Assembly (NCBI GenBank): GCA_025808415.1
Contig: CP075525.1
Span: 3,395,501-3,459,500, forward strand
Length of the DNA stretch: 64,000 nucleotides
Source of the DNA: Cyclobacteriaceae bacterium
GTDB taxonomy: Bacteria > Bacteroidota > Bacteroidia > Cytophagales > Cyclobacteriaceae
Direction of reading: 5' to 3'
Position numbers and translations under genes: made by a program. Shown here piece by piece: positions 45,227 through 55,157 of this stretch. A model generated the notes under the pieces. That model worked only from the letters and a program-made list of their open reading frames with translations. It was not told the origin of the DNA and did no database searches. Within the stretch, counting starts at the first letter, position 1, and each line of letters begins with the position of its first letter.

Positions 45227-47282
45227 CCTAAAGTTTGTACTTTATATAGTAGTTGGCTTACTCTTTAGTGCATCAAGCGCCTTTTCCCAGTCCATTACGC
45301 GGGTCGAGTACTTCTTTGATAGTGACCCCGGTTTTGGAAATGGCATTTCAATTCCCATTACCAGCGCGGCTAGCATTACACAAGGTTTCACCGTACCGTT
45401 AGGTACAGTAAGTCAAGGCTTTCACGCACTTTATATTCGGGCAAAAGACAGCAACGGCTTGTGGAGCATTCCGGTAATTCATCCCGTTTATGTTCAACTC
45501 TCTGCACAAAGCGCCAGTTTGGTGCCATTAACCCGCGTAGAGTATTTTTTTGATACGGACCCCGGTCGCGGCAATGGTTTCAACATTCCCATCACCAGCG
45601 CCATCAACATCACGCAAAGTTTTACGGTGCCCTTAGGAACAATCAGCGAAGGGTTTCATGCCCTCTACCTTCGTGCGAAAGACAGCAACGGATTGTGGAG
45701 CATTCCGGTCATCCACCCGGTGTTTGTTCAGAACAATGCACAATCTGCGCCCACGCCTGCGCTAAAACGCTTCGAGTATTTTATCGATACCGATCCGGGC
45801 ACCGGTAACGCAACACAGGTTGCTTTGTCGGCTCCGAACATTACCGAAAGTATCGTGATCAACCTCGCCAGCGTGCCCGATGGCTTTCATACGCTCTACC
45901 TGCGTACGCAAGATGTAAACGGACGCTGGAGCCTGCCTCTGGCGCGGCCCTTCTATGCACAGCAGTCGGGGCCGGGCACGGTAATTACCGCGCTGGAATA
46001 TTTTTTTGATGACGGCACCACGGCTACTGCACCCCGTACTTACTCCGCGTTTACACCGGCTGCCAACGTTGATCTTTCGTTTAACGCACCGCTCAATGAG
46101 TTGCAACCCAGCACCAGCTACGATGTGTACATCACCGCGGTGGATAACAGCAACAAGCGCAGCAAGAAAGCGAAGCATGCGTTTATTACTCCTGCTGTGA
46201 TTTGCGATCCGCTCAACACACCTTCGGCATCGGCCATCACCACGTGCCTTAACACGGGCGCCAACTTAACGGCCACCGGTGCCGTAGGGGCCGAACGGTA
46301 TGCGTGGTTTAGTGTACCCGTGGGCGGGGAGGCCCTGGCGGTAACGGCCACCGGTGCGTTTACCACACCGGCCGTGACGGCCAACACCACGTACTATGTA
46401 GCCATCATCAATGGCACGTGTGAATCGGTGCGCACTGCTATACCGGTAACGCTTTCGTTCAGTGCACAACCAACTATCAGCACGTCCTTCCCGGTAAACG
46501 GCAGCCAGGTTACACTTTGTGCCGGCAGCAGCATCTCGCTATCAGCACCCACAGGCTTTACCGGCTACGCCTGGTCGAACGGAGCCACAACACCAACTAT
46601 TACCGTTTCCACTTCAGGTACCTACACCGTTACGGTTACCGATAACACCGGTTGCACCAGCGTACCTTCCGAAAGTTTTGAAGTGATCATTCAGGCATTC
46701 CCTTGTTTAAATCGCCCGCCTGAGATTGAAGCAAGCGTTACAGCCGTATGGATTGAAGGCAAAGTTTCCATCGACCTGAACCCATTGGTGAGCGACCCCG
46801 ATGATAACTTAGACATCTCCACCTTGCGCGTACTCACGTCACAGTCGCAGCGCGGTGCGTCAGCCTCATTAACTAATCAACTGCTTACGCTCGATTACAG
46901 CGGTGTGTTGTTTGCCGGATCAGACTTTGTGGATTTACTCGTGTGCGATTTGTTCCGCGTATGCACACAGCAAACCTTACAGGTGGAAGTGGGGGGCGAC
47001 ATTGAAGTGTTCAATGCCATTTCGCCCAATGGCGATACCAAAAATGAAATCCTGTTTATTCAATACATCACCACGCTGCCTGATGCACAAAACAACCGCG
47101 TAACCATTTACAACCGCTGGGGCGATGTGGTGTGGGAAGGGAAAAATTACGATAACACCACCGTGGTATTTAAAGGATTGAACAAAAACGGAAATGAACT
47201 TCCGTCAGGTACCTACTTCTATAAACTGGAATTTACCAGTGGACGACCGATGAAGACGGGATACCTGGCGTTGAAGAAATAA
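45216..47282 (+). CDS. Secreted protein with repeated domains and T9SS type B sorting domain
   Basis: About 688 residues. It starts MSNSLKFVLYIVVGLLFSASSAFSQ, a signal peptide. The ATG lies inside palindrome D and is the only in-frame ATG before the leader. Three close repeats of about 75 residues follow (TRVEYFFDSDPGFGNG...FHALYIRAKDSNGLWSIPVIHPVYVQ), plus a fourth diverged one. Then come Ig-like modules (CDPLNTPSASAITTCLNTGANL) and the same CTD as in the gene at 31377 (SPNGDTKNEILF...GTYFYKLEF). It should be exported by the PorSS. The ligand of the repeats is unknown. Confidence 0.8.
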   Translation: MSNSLKFVLYIVVGLLFSASSAFSQSITRVEYFFDSDPGFGNGISIPITSAASITQGFTVPLGTVSQGFHALYIRAKDSNGLWSIPVIHPVYVQLSAQSASLVPLTRVEYFFDTDPGRGNGFNIPITSAINITQSFTVPLGTISEGFHALYLRAKDSNGLWSIPVIHPVFVQNNAQSAPTPALKRFEYFIDTDPGTGNATQVALSAPNITESIVINLASVPDGFHTLYLRTQDVNGRWSLPLARPFYAQQSGPGTVITALEYFFDDGTTATAPRTYSAFTPAANVDLSFNAPLNELQPSTSYDVYITAVDNSNKRSKKAKHAFITPAVICDPLNTPSASAITTCLNTGANLTATGAVGAERYAWFSVPVGGEALAVTATGAFTTPAVTANTTYYVAIINGTCESVRTAIPVTLSFSAQPTISTSFPVNGSQVTLCAGSSISLSAPTGFTGYAWSNGATTPTITVSTSGTYTVTVTDNTGCTSVPSESFEVIIQAFPCLNRPPEIEASVTAVWIEGKVSIDLNPLVSDPDDNLDISTLRVLTSQSQRGASASLTNQLLTLDYSGVLFAGSDFVDLLVCDLFRVCTQQTLQVEVGGDIEVFNAISPNGDTKNEILFIQYITTLPDAQNNRVTIYNRWGDVVWEGKNYDNTTVVFKGLNKNGNELPSGTYFYKLEFTSGRPMKTGYLALKK

Positions 47283-47301
47283 AATGACTATTGCGCATTT
47301 T

Positions 47302-47323
47302 GGTCTGTGCGGACACAGACCAG
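47302..47323. repeat. GGTCTGTG-family palindrome
   Basis: TGGTCTGTG - CGGA - CACAGACCA, a 9-bp perfect stem with a 4-nt loop. It lies between the T9SS gene and the next ATG. Confidence 0.7.
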
Positions 47324-47364
47324 GGGGCAAAACAGCGAGTGAGCAGATTACAACCATTAGTAAT

Positions 47365-48621
47365 ATGGAAACAAAAATACCTGCAACACCTACAGCAAAA
47401 CAGATGATTATGCTTTGCTTCACGGTAAGCGTAATGCTTGTCAGCTTCACATCCTTTGCCCAGGATAAATGGCTTGGCTATTACGAAAGCCCAGCCGATA
47501 AAATTCTGCTTCAGGTTGAGCCCAAAGACAAGGAGGGCTATTTCCGTGGGCGACTGTTATACCAGGATGTGATCATACCCATGAAAGCTTTAACGCTACT
47601 GGGTGTAATGGTTGGTGAATATCAATCCAATGGAGTAGATAAACAATTTACGCTTACCCGGACGGGCGATGTATGGGCCTTCTCGATTGACAGTCAGGAT
47701 TACTCGCTTAAGAAAGTACCCCAGGCAGAATTTCCGGCTGATGCCGCGGTAGCCATCCAGGTTACCAAATCCAGGTTGCCTCCCGTACAACAGGCAACTA
47801 CTTCCACCACAGCACCTGTTGCTGCAACGTCCACAGTCGCGCCTGCCGGAGTGATCATCCCGGAAAACTTTAGCAATGTGATCAAAGATCCGGGCGGCAC
47901 ATTTACCGTAAACATACCCGATGGCTGGCGATCAAAACAGCAAGATGATGCCTATGTGTTAACCAAAGCAGGGGAAACAACGGAAATCGGGATTGCGGCT
48001 CATCACTATTCGGATCGGCAGCAAATGCTGCGCGAAGGCAATGGTGAAGAGTTTGAGGACATCTTCAATTACATTACCGCCACCTCACAGCCTTACGGCA
48101 CGCAACACGTGCGCACGACTTCGCGCGGCAAGCTGCAAGGCAAGAACGTGGTGATCGAAGCGCTTTTTCTTTACTCGCCCCATGGCGGAGGGGTTATGGT
48201 TAGTGCAACCATGTATAGTAAAAACCTTATTCCGGAACATTTCAGTTTAGTGGAACAAATTGCCCAAACGGTGGTATTCGAAAAACCGGTGGAAGACAAC
48301 ACCTGGCTCAACCGCGTGCGCGGCAAACAGTTGTTGTATCTCAAAACCATTAGTGGCGGAAGTACCAAGTATTACTACAACCTGTACAGCAATGGGCGGT
48401 ATGATTATGTCTATACGTATACCTACAATTCGAATAGTTTCTACGGTAGCGACAACGATCGCGATCAGGGCACCTGGAGAATTGTAAACCGGGGAAACAA
48501 AGCCGTGCTGATACTTAACGGAAACAAAAAAGGGATGGAGGAAATCGTATTGGAAAAATCGGCTGCATCAAACGAACTCACCGGAAACGGTGAACGGTTT
48601 TTTGTGAAGGCTATTGAATAG
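47365..48621 (+). CDS. Secreted protein of unknown function (lipocalin-like)
   Basis: About 418 residues with a signal peptide (ending FTSFAQ). The N-terminal domain starts DKWLGYYESPADKILLQVEPKDKEGYF. A Thr/Pro/Ala-rich linker leads to a second domain (GGTFTVNIPDGW...). The C-terminal third (SGGSTKYYYNLYSNGRYDYVYTYTYNSNSF...GTWRIVNRGNKAVLIL) has a barrel-like, lipocalin-type pattern. A distant paralogue is encoded at 58044. The ATG at 47365 begins the leader. The function is unknown. Confidence 0.65.
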   Translation: METKIPATPTAKQMIMLCFTVSVMLVSFTSFAQDKWLGYYESPADKILLQVEPKDKEGYFRGRLLYQDVIIPMKALTLLGVMVGEYQSNGVDKQFTLTRTGDVWAFSIDSQDYSLKKVPQAEFPADAAVAIQVTKSRLPPVQQATTSTTAPVAATSTVAPAGVIIPENFSNVIKDPGGTFTVNIPDGWRSKQQDDAYVLTKAGETTEIGIAAHHYSDRQQMLREGNGEEFEDIFNYITATSQPYGTQHVRTTSRGKLQGKNVVIEALFLYSPHGGGVMVSATMYSKNLIPEHFSLVEQIAQTVVFEKPVEDNTWLNRVRGKQLLYLKTISGGSTKYYYNLYSNGRYDYVYTYTYNSNSFYGSDNDRDQGTWRIVNRGNKAVLILNGNKKGMEEIVLEKSAASNELTGNGERFFVKAIE

Positions 48622-48652
48622 ATAAAATAGTAGCAACTAATAGACTATAAAT

Positions 48653-49291
48653 ATGAAACGCACATACCGTTTAACACTACTCCTGCTTGCAGGCATTACA
48701 TTCTTCGGCTCAAAAACGTATGCACAGCTTGGTGTGCAGGGAGGTTTCATTGGCGTTATTGGTGATGGCTTCGTTACACATGACTCGCTTGATGTGCTTG
48801 GAGCCGCTTACGGTTTTACAGGCGGCATTTTATTCGAACTGCCGCTAACCGGCACACTCTCTTTACAACCCGCGATAAACTGGGTAAGCAAGTCGTGGAG
48901 TGATGAACTTGACGATAGTTTTGAAATCACAAAAACAAAAATGACTATTAACTACCTGGAAATACCCGTGCAATTAGTGTTAAGGCAGCCCCGTGCATCA
49001 GGCTTCTTTGTTGGCGCGGGCCCCTCTGTTTTTTACGGCCTGTCTGGAAAACGTACTGTTACTATTGACGGAACACAAACAAAGCGTGATGACCATGTAT
49101 TTGGAAGCGAAGAGGGACTCGAGCAACGAATAACACTTGCTGTAAATGTTATGGCAGGATATTCTTTTGGGAAACTTAAATTACATTTCAACTACAGTAA
49201 AGGCCTGACCAATCAGCCTGGGGAAGGAAGTGATTTTGGGAATGAGAGCCATGTTGCTGTGCGAATCGGGTATATGTTTGCGATCAAATAG
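48653..49291 (+). CDS. Outer-membrane beta-barrel protein (PorT/OMP_b-brl_2-like)
   Basis: The 212-residue protein has a signal peptide (ending TYAQ). GVQGGFIGVIGDGF starts the first strand, PAINWVSKSWSDE...EIPVQLVLRQPRASGFFVGAGPSVFYGLSG is the typical family core, and the C terminus ends HVAVRIGYMFAIK. It is a small eight-stranded barrel of unknown role. It lies 31 bp after the secreted protein gene, so they may be co-transcribed. Confidence 0.8.
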   Translation: MKRTYRLTLLLLAGITFFGSKTYAQLGVQGGFIGVIGDGFVTHDSLDVLGAAYGFTGGILFELPLTGTLSLQPAINWVSKSWSDELDDSFEITKTKMTINYLEIPVQLVLRQPRASGFFVGAGPSVFYGLSGKRTVTIDGTQTKRDDHVFGSEEGLEQRITLAVNVMAGYSFGKLKLHFNYSKGLTNQPGEGSDFGNESHVAVRIGYMFAIK

Positions 49292-49302
49292 TGGTCGGGA
49301 TT

Positions 49303-49410
49303 TTCAAATCCATTTGAGCGTGGCAAAAGGTGCATTGATAAAGTAATCTACCTTCATTCGACATAGTTAATTTCAAGCGGAGAGCTATTTACACGTTCAT
49401 CACCCCCGAT
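49303..49410. repeat. Degenerate palindromic repeat remnant (E)
   Basis: GGGATTTTCAAATCC (49304-49318 region) and, further on, CATTCGACATAG resemble the two halves of copies B-D but are no longer palindromic. It is probably an eroded copy. Confidence 0.35.
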
Positions 49411-49488
49411 TATCCACCATCGGACAGAAACAGCTTGGCCTGACCTGCTTTTGTAACTATCTTAAAGAGTTTTATTTACCTCCGTTAC

Positions 49489-52488
49489 ATGCCTGTCCGT
49501 TTGGTTCTGTTTATTGGTTTCATACTGTGGGTTAATTACTGCCCCGGACAAGATCTGAACATCCAAAAGACGGACAGTTTGCTCAAGCTTATTGATAAAA
49601 CAGAAAAACCCGAATTAACTTTTCAGCTTTATCATCAACTGGCTGGGTATACAACCGACCAGAACGCTTCCCTGAACTATGAACAACAAGCCCTTGCCGC
49701 AGCGTTACAAACCAACAATAACCAGCTCATTGCTGATGCATACACCAACCTTGGCATTCATTACCGCAAGCATAGTGAATATGCAACAGCTATTTCATAC
49801 TACATGAAAGCACTGGCTGCCGGCAAAAACGATACAGCACTTCTCAACACGTACCTTGAATTGGGCATTGCACATTTACGTTTGGCAAAATTTGATTCCT
49901 CAGCATACTATTTAACAAAAGGAATTACCATTTCTACCGAACAGAACAATCAACCGATGACGGCCTCCTTTTATAATATGATGGGCAATGTGTTGAAGGA
50001 AAAAAATAACTACAAAGAAGCTGTTGACTATTACCTGAAGGCCACTGAAATTTTTGAACACCTGCAGGATGATAACGGTTTAACACAAAGTCTTTCCAAC
50101 ATCGGCAACCTGCAAAACCTGATGGGCGATTATGATAAAGCCCTGGAATACGCACAGCAAAGTTTAACCATAGCGGAAAAAATAAACAAGCAACCTTCCA
50201 TAGCCTATTCAAATCGTTTGCTGGGCAGAATATACCGAAAGCTACAAAAGTATGATGATGCATTACTTGTCTATCAAAAAGCTATCGAAGTATATGAAAC
50301 CATCGGTGCCAGGCGCGATGTATCGGAAACGCTCACCAGCATGGGCAATATTTATTATGAAAAAGAAGATCTCAATAAAGCCAAGTCATACTACACCCGA
50401 TCACTAAGCATCAGTAAATCACTCTCCGATTCGGCCAACATGACCTATAGTTATGCAGCACTGGGGTCTGCCTCCGCGCAACTCAGGCAACACACACAGG
50501 CTGTTTTGTATTTTGACTCCACCATTCGCATTGCCAGACAGATAAAGCTTCCGGCATTGGTGATGGACTCCTACCTCGGATTAAGTGAATTGTATGCCGA
50601 TCAGAAAAAATTTGATCTTGCCTACCACTATCATCTGCGCTACACAGCATTAAACGACAGCCTCACCGCACTTCAAAACCGTGAAGAAGCGGCCAATCGT
50701 GAAGCACTTTATCAAAATGAAAAAAAGGAAAATGAAATCCGAACACTCAACACCGAAAATGAACTGGCCATGCTACGCCTGCAGCAACAGGAAAGTCAGC
50801 GTAACTATCTTATCGGAATTTTGGCGCTGTCGCTTGCGCTGATCGGATTATTGGGCTACCTGTATAATGCCAAACAGAAAATCAACAAAAAACTGGAAAC
50901 GCTCAACCAGGTACAGTCGCGTTTCTTTGCCAACATCTCGCATGAATTTCGCACACCGCTAAGCCTTATCATCGGGCCACTGCAAAAAACTATTCAGGAA
51001 AATCCGCACGCGCCAGAAGCCGCAACGTGGAAAATCATGCATCGCAATGCGGTTCGCTTACACCGGCTGATCAACGAAATATTGGATCTTTCAAAAATTG
51101 AATCCGGAAACATGAAATTGCGTACCGCAGAAGGTGACTTGAAACAATTTTTAAAAACAGTTTTCGCTTCATTCATTTCGTTAGCTGAACAAAAGCAAAT
51201 TGACTATACCCTTCATGCACCCGATGGTTCCGTTACCGGATACTTTGATCGCGACAAGCTTGAAAAAATTGTGAGCAATCTAATCTACAACGCCTTGAAG
51301 TTTACGCCCGAGGGCGGACACGTTCAACTTAGTATTACACACATCAATCATCAGCTCACGGTTCAGGTTAAGGATACCGGCCCGGGCATTCCTGCCGATC
51401 AGCTTACGCAGATATTCAATCGGTTCCACCAGATTGAAGGCACTGCCGCCAGGATTGTAGAGGGCACCGGCCTGGGGCTGGCGTTATCAAAAGAATTGGC
51501 TGAGGCACACCACGGTACATTAACAGCTGAAAGTCCGGAAACGGGGGGCAGTATATTCACACTCACCATTCCTACGGCACGCTCATTTTATAAGAGTGAA
51601 TTAACTGATCAGGTAGAAACATCAGAATTAATTTATGATGAATACCCGGTTGATGAACAACCTGTTGAAAGTACGGCAACTACAGATCGACCTGTTATCC
51701 TTATTGCCGAAGACCATGCAGATATGCGAACTTTTATTCATCAGGTTATAGCAGAACAGTTTGATGTGGTGATGACTGAAAACGGAGATGAAGCCTGGAG
51801 CAAAGCCCTGCACCACATTCCCGACCTGGTGATCAGCGACCTGATGATGCCCGGAATAAACGGTACCGAATTGTGCAAACGATTAAAAACACACGAAGCC
51901 ACCAGCCACATTCCGGTGATTATGCTTACTGCCCGCGCAGACCAGGAAAGTAAACTGGAAGGCCTGCACACCGGGGCTGATGATTACCTTACCAAACCTT
52001 TCGATGCCCGTGAACTGCTGGCGCGCATTCAAAACCTGGTGGAACAGCGCAAAAAATTAAAAGCGATATTCAGTCAACAAGCCTCTTCGTTCACCCGTGT
52101 CGCTGGTGAGTCGCGCGATACTGCCTTTTACAACAAGGTTATTTCCATTATAGAAAAAAACTTTACCGACCCTGCTTTTGGTATAGAGGAGTTTACCCGC
52201 GAAATCGGCATGAGCCGCATGCAATTGCACCGCAAACTCAAAGCACTTACCGATCAATCGCCCGGAGATTTTTTACGGTTGTTTAGACTGGGGCATGCTA
52301 AAAAATTGCTTTCCATTAAAGGCATATCGGTGAGTGAAGCGGCTTACCGATCCGGCTTTAATAACCTGCCCAACTTCAGCCGCATCTTTAAGGCATGGGC
52401 AGGCGTTACCCCCTCTGAATATCAGGAAAACAGCCTTTCGGAAAATCCAGCTGTTACAAATCAGCAAGACATTGTTACAAATCCGTAA
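49489..52488 (+). CDS. Hybrid two-component regulator with TPR sensor (kinase, receiver, AraC)
   Basis: The 999-residue protein joins sensor and output in one chain. It has a signal peptide, TPRs (about 40-390), a coiled coil, one membrane helix (about 440-458), HisKA with His485 in FFANISHEFRTPLSL and an ATPase (LIYNALKFTPEGGH, DTGPGIP, GTGLGLALS). A receiver (Asp784 in LVISDLMMPGING) and an AraC HTH (about 890-985) complete it. Most hybrid regulators of this group have propeller sensors; TPR sensors are less usual. Outer-membrane barrel genes lie on both sides and are possible targets. Confidence 0.88.
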   Translation: MPVRLVLFIGFILWVNYCPGQDLNIQKTDSLLKLIDKTEKPELTFQLYHQLAGYTTDQNASLNYEQQALAAALQTNNNQLIADAYTNLGIHYRKHSEYATAISYYMKALAAGKNDTALLNTYLELGIAHLRLAKFDSSAYYLTKGITISTEQNNQPMTASFYNMMGNVLKEKNNYKEAVDYYLKATEIFEHLQDDNGLTQSLSNIGNLQNLMGDYDKALEYAQQSLTIAEKINKQPSIAYSNRLLGRIYRKLQKYDDALLVYQKAIEVYETIGARRDVSETLTSMGNIYYEKEDLNKAKSYYTRSLSISKSLSDSANMTYSYAALGSASAQLRQHTQAVLYFDSTIRIARQIKLPALVMDSYLGLSELYADQKKFDLAYHYHLRYTALNDSLTALQNREEAANREALYQNEKKENEIRTLNTENELAMLRLQQQESQRNYLIGILALSLALIGLLGYLYNAKQKINKKLETLNQVQSRFFANISHEFRTPLSLIIGPLQKTIQENPHAPEAATWKIMHRNAVRLHRLINEILDLSKIESGNMKLRTAEGDLKQFLKTVFASFISLAEQKQIDYTLHAPDGSVTGYFDRDKLEKIVSNLIYNALKFTPEGGHVQLSITHINHQLTVQVKDTGPGIPADQLTQIFNRFHQIEGTAARIVEGTGLGLALSKELAEAHHGTLTAESPETGGSIFTLTIPTARSFYKSELTDQVETSELIYDEYPVDEQPVESTATTDRPVILIAEDHADMRTFIHQVIAEQFDVVMTENGDEAWSKALHHIPDLVISDLMMPGINGTELCKRLKTHEATSHIPVIMLTARADQESKLEGLHTGADDYLTKPFDARELLARIQNLVEQRKKLKAIFSQQASSFTRVAGESRDTAFYNKVISIIEKNFTDPAFGIEEFTREIGMSRMQLHRKLKALTDQSPGDFLRLFRLGHAKKLLSIKGISVSEAAYRSGFNNLPNFSRIFKAWAGVTPSEYQENSLSENPAVTNQQDIVTNP

Positions 52489-52584
52489 CACTTAAACGAA
52501 GTATAAGGTCGAAATTTGAAATGAGCTTCTGGCCTTGCCGGATGCCACCAGATTTAATAACAAATTAACCTAACCCTCCTAACC

Positions 52585-53304
52585 ATGAAAAAATATTTGC
52601 TTGCCACTTTGTTTCTTATGATTTCCATCTGTGTGAATGCACAAACGCTATCCATAATCCCCAAAATAGGGGCAACTTTTTCAACAATTTCAAGGGAATA
52701 TGCTGACGATATAAAATCTAAACCGGGCTTTACCCTTGGCGTAGGGGTTAATTATGGTTTAACGGATTTACTTTCCATACAACCGGAATTGAACTTTATT
52801 CAAAAAGGTTATAAAGAAGAGAATTCATCTGCCTGGGAAGAAGAGGTTGATGGAAGGTGGTTTTATTATCAAAATGATTACAAACAGGTTGAAACAACCA
52901 ACTACATAGAATTGCCTGTTTTGGTTAAGGCTACTTTTGGAAAAGTAACAAAATTTCACGTGATGGCCGGGCCATCCCTGGGTGTTGGGCTCGGAGGAAA
53001 ATATAAAGAAGAAGGATCCTTTACCGAATCGTATGATGACGAAGTGTACGTATACCCGTTGGATGGAAAGGGCGCTATAAAATTTGGTAATGCGCCCGAT
53101 GGATATGAGGGTAACGACCGGTATATCGACAACCGCATGGATTTTGGCCTTCAGTTGGGTGGAGGTGTGTTCCTGGCCGATAAAATAATGATCGAGGTTC
53201 GTTATGGATTAGGTCTTTCGAATTTATATGACCCGGACAACTCCTACGAAACAAAAAACAGGGTACTCCAATTTACGGTAGGTATTCCGCTGCAACCGAA
53301 ATAA
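52585..53304 (+). CDS. Outer-membrane beta-barrel protein (PorT/OMP_b-brl_2-like)
   Basis: The 239-residue protein has a signal peptide (ending CVNAQ). It has the same barrel style as the protein at 48653: KIGATFSTIS, QPELNFIQKGYKEE, YIELPVLVKATFGKVTKFHVMAGPSLGVGLGGKYKE and a C terminus QFTVGIPLQPK. It lies 96 bp after the hybrid regulator gene and ends at a strong hairpin. Possible target or partner of that regulator. Confidence 0.8.
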   Translation: MKKYLLATLFLMISICVNAQTLSIIPKIGATFSTISREYADDIKSKPGFTLGVGVNYGLTDLLSIQPELNFIQKGYKEENSSAWEEEVDGRWFYYQNDYKQVETTNYIELPVLVKATFGKVTKFHVMAGPSLGVGLGGKYKEEGSFTESYDDEVYVYPLDGKGAIKFGNAPDGYEGNDRYIDNRMDFGLQLGGGVFLADKIMIEVRYGLGLSNLYDPDNSYETKNRVLQFTVGIPLQPK

Positions 53305-53352
53305 CCTTAAAGCAAAATTCTCCTTTGCGGCATTTCTTTTCTGGCCAATGTT

Positions 53353-53385
53353 ATGCGTTAATCCGGTAAACCCGGATTAACGCAT
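53353..53385. terminator. Strong hairpin, likely terminator
   Basis: ATGCGTTAATCCGG (53353-53366) pairs perfectly with CCGGATTAACGCAT (53372-53385) around TAAAC. No T run follows, only CGTAAAAAAT, so it may act as a terminator or as a palindromic repeat. Confidence 0.5.
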
Positions 53386-53426
53386 CGTAAAAAATATGCT
53401 TACTTTGCAAGTAAAATTCTGCCGAA

Positions 53427-55022
53427 TTGAACAAGATTTTAAGAGGGATCGCTCAGCTTATCCTGCTACAGGCCATACTCTTGGCGTTATCATACGCCTC
53501 TTACCAACTCAGCTCCGCTACACATTCGTTGTTGTTGTACCTCCCATTGGTATTGGGCATTGTATTCATTCATTGGTTTGGATGGCCGGTGTTGCCCGGT
53601 TTACTCATAAACGGAATAACTACTCTCATGATATGGGGGATTTCAAACTTTACCTTGCGCCTCTGGTTGCTTTCCACGCATGAAGCCGTAGTGGCGCTGG
53701 TTTCGTGGCTACTGTTTTGTAAACTATTTCCACCCAAAGAAAAAGCACGCTTTGGCAACACTAATTATTTCCTGAGGTTTACATTGCTGGCCGTGCTTAT
53801 CCCAATAACCATCAACTCCATATATGTGTACCACTATGCTTTTGTACAGGGCGACCCTGACAAAGTTGCGCTTTATTGGCTTTCTGACTTTATAACCATT
53901 TTGCCGCTTTCCATTGCCCTGCTGTATTTTTTTTCCTTTGATAAAGCCTCTCAATCCTTTAAGCGCAAAAGGCTTAATTTTTCAAACCGGCTTTGGGTTG
54001 AACTGGGGTTGGTTACCCTTGTATTTATTATTCTTTCTTTACTGTTCCCATTCGATAAATATTGGTTCATCTATGGCATTGGTGCTACCCTGTTTGCCCT
54101 ACGTTGGGGCTTTGCTGCAGTAGTTGTTCTCAACACCATCATTTTCATGCTAAGCTACCTGCTGCCTTTGTTTGAATTTGCGTCTTCCTTGCTTATAAGT
54201 TTAGGTTCAACACAATACATAAGTGTACACCTGGGCATGAGCACCATGATGTTTGTATCGCTTTTGGTTGGACGTGTGGTGACTGATCTGCACACTACCG
54301 AAAAGAACCTGAAAAATGAAAAGTTAAGAGTTGAGGTCATTAATGAGGAGTTGGAACAAGCCAACCAGGAACTTGATCACTTCGTTTACAGTGTTTCGCA
54401 TGATTTGAGCGCACCGCTCAAATCAATAAAAGGCCTGGTCACCATCAGTCGCCTGCAACCTGATCAGGCGAATTTATACCTGGACAAAATTGAGCTAAGT
54501 GCCAATAAACTGGAAGAGTTCATAAATGAGGTACTGGATTACTCCAGGGCAACACGAAAAAATATTGAACTTGAACAAATTCACATTAAAGAATTAATTG
54601 AAGAGATCAATTCGAAGCTTGAGTTCATGGAAAATTTCTCAAAAATCGAATTTACCTATAACCTGAAAATACCCGTGTTTACCAGCGACCGCTTATTGGT
54701 TAAAGTGGCGCTCGGTAACATGATTTCCAATGCAATCAAATATCAAAAGAAATTCAAAGACCATCACGCTAAAGTAACTTTCAATTCATTCAAAAATGAT
54801 AAGGAAATTATTCTTGAAGTGAGCGATAATGGAGAAGGTATCCAAGATCAGTATAAAGGAAAGCTTTTCAGTATGTTTTATCGGGGCACCGCAAGCGCGT
54901 CCGGATCGGGCCTTGGCCTTTACATAGCAAGGGAGGCTATAAAAAAAATTGGCGGACAAGTTACATTTGAATCGGTGTGGGGACAGGGATCTACATTCCG
55001 TATCCATTTGCCTGACCTTTAA
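53427..55022 (+). CDS. Membrane-bound sensor histidine kinase
   Basis: The 531-residue protein has a TTG start. There are about eight N-terminal hydrophobic segments (to about 280), similar in style to MASE1 sensors, then a coiled coil (KLRVEVINEELEQANQELDHF) and a HisKA box YSVSHDLSAPLKSIKG. The ATPase domain has NMISNAIKYQKK, VSDNGEGIQ and GSGLGLYIAREAIKKIGG. No receiver gene is adjacent, so its partner is elsewhere. A TACTTTG box lies 20 bp upstream of the start, so an upstream start is unlikely. Confidence 0.82.
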   Translation: MNKILRGIAQLILLQAILLALSYASYQLSSATHSLLLYLPLVLGIVFIHWFGWPVLPGLLINGITTLMIWGISNFTLRLWLLSTHEAVVALVSWLLFCKLFPPKEKARFGNTNYFLRFTLLAVLIPITINSIYVYHYAFVQGDPDKVALYWLSDFITILPLSIALLYFFSFDKASQSFKRKRLNFSNRLWVELGLVTLVFIILSLLFPFDKYWFIYGIGATLFALRWGFAAVVVLNTIIFMLSYLLPLFEFASSLLISLGSTQYISVHLGMSTMMFVSLLVGRVVTDLHTTEKNLKNEKLRVEVINEELEQANQELDHFVYSVSHDLSAPLKSIKGLVTISRLQPDQANLYLDKIELSANKLEEFINEVLDYSRATRKNIELEQIHIKELIEEINSKLEFMENFSKIEFTYNLKIPVFTSDRLLVKVALGNMISNAIKYQKKFKDHHAKVTFNSFKNDKEIILEVSDNGEGIQDQYKGKLFSMFYRGTASASGSGLGLYIAREAIKKIGGQVTFESVWGQGSTFRIHLPDL

Positions 55023-55157
55023 ATGCCAATTGCCAACACCTTGGATTATTTCGCTAAACCTGATCTACTTCTTTTGCATGGTGCATGAAATTTCCGAATG
55101 TTAGCTGTCACTAATTGGAATTATTCGCCATCTTCGAAGTCGCTAAAAAAACATCCT

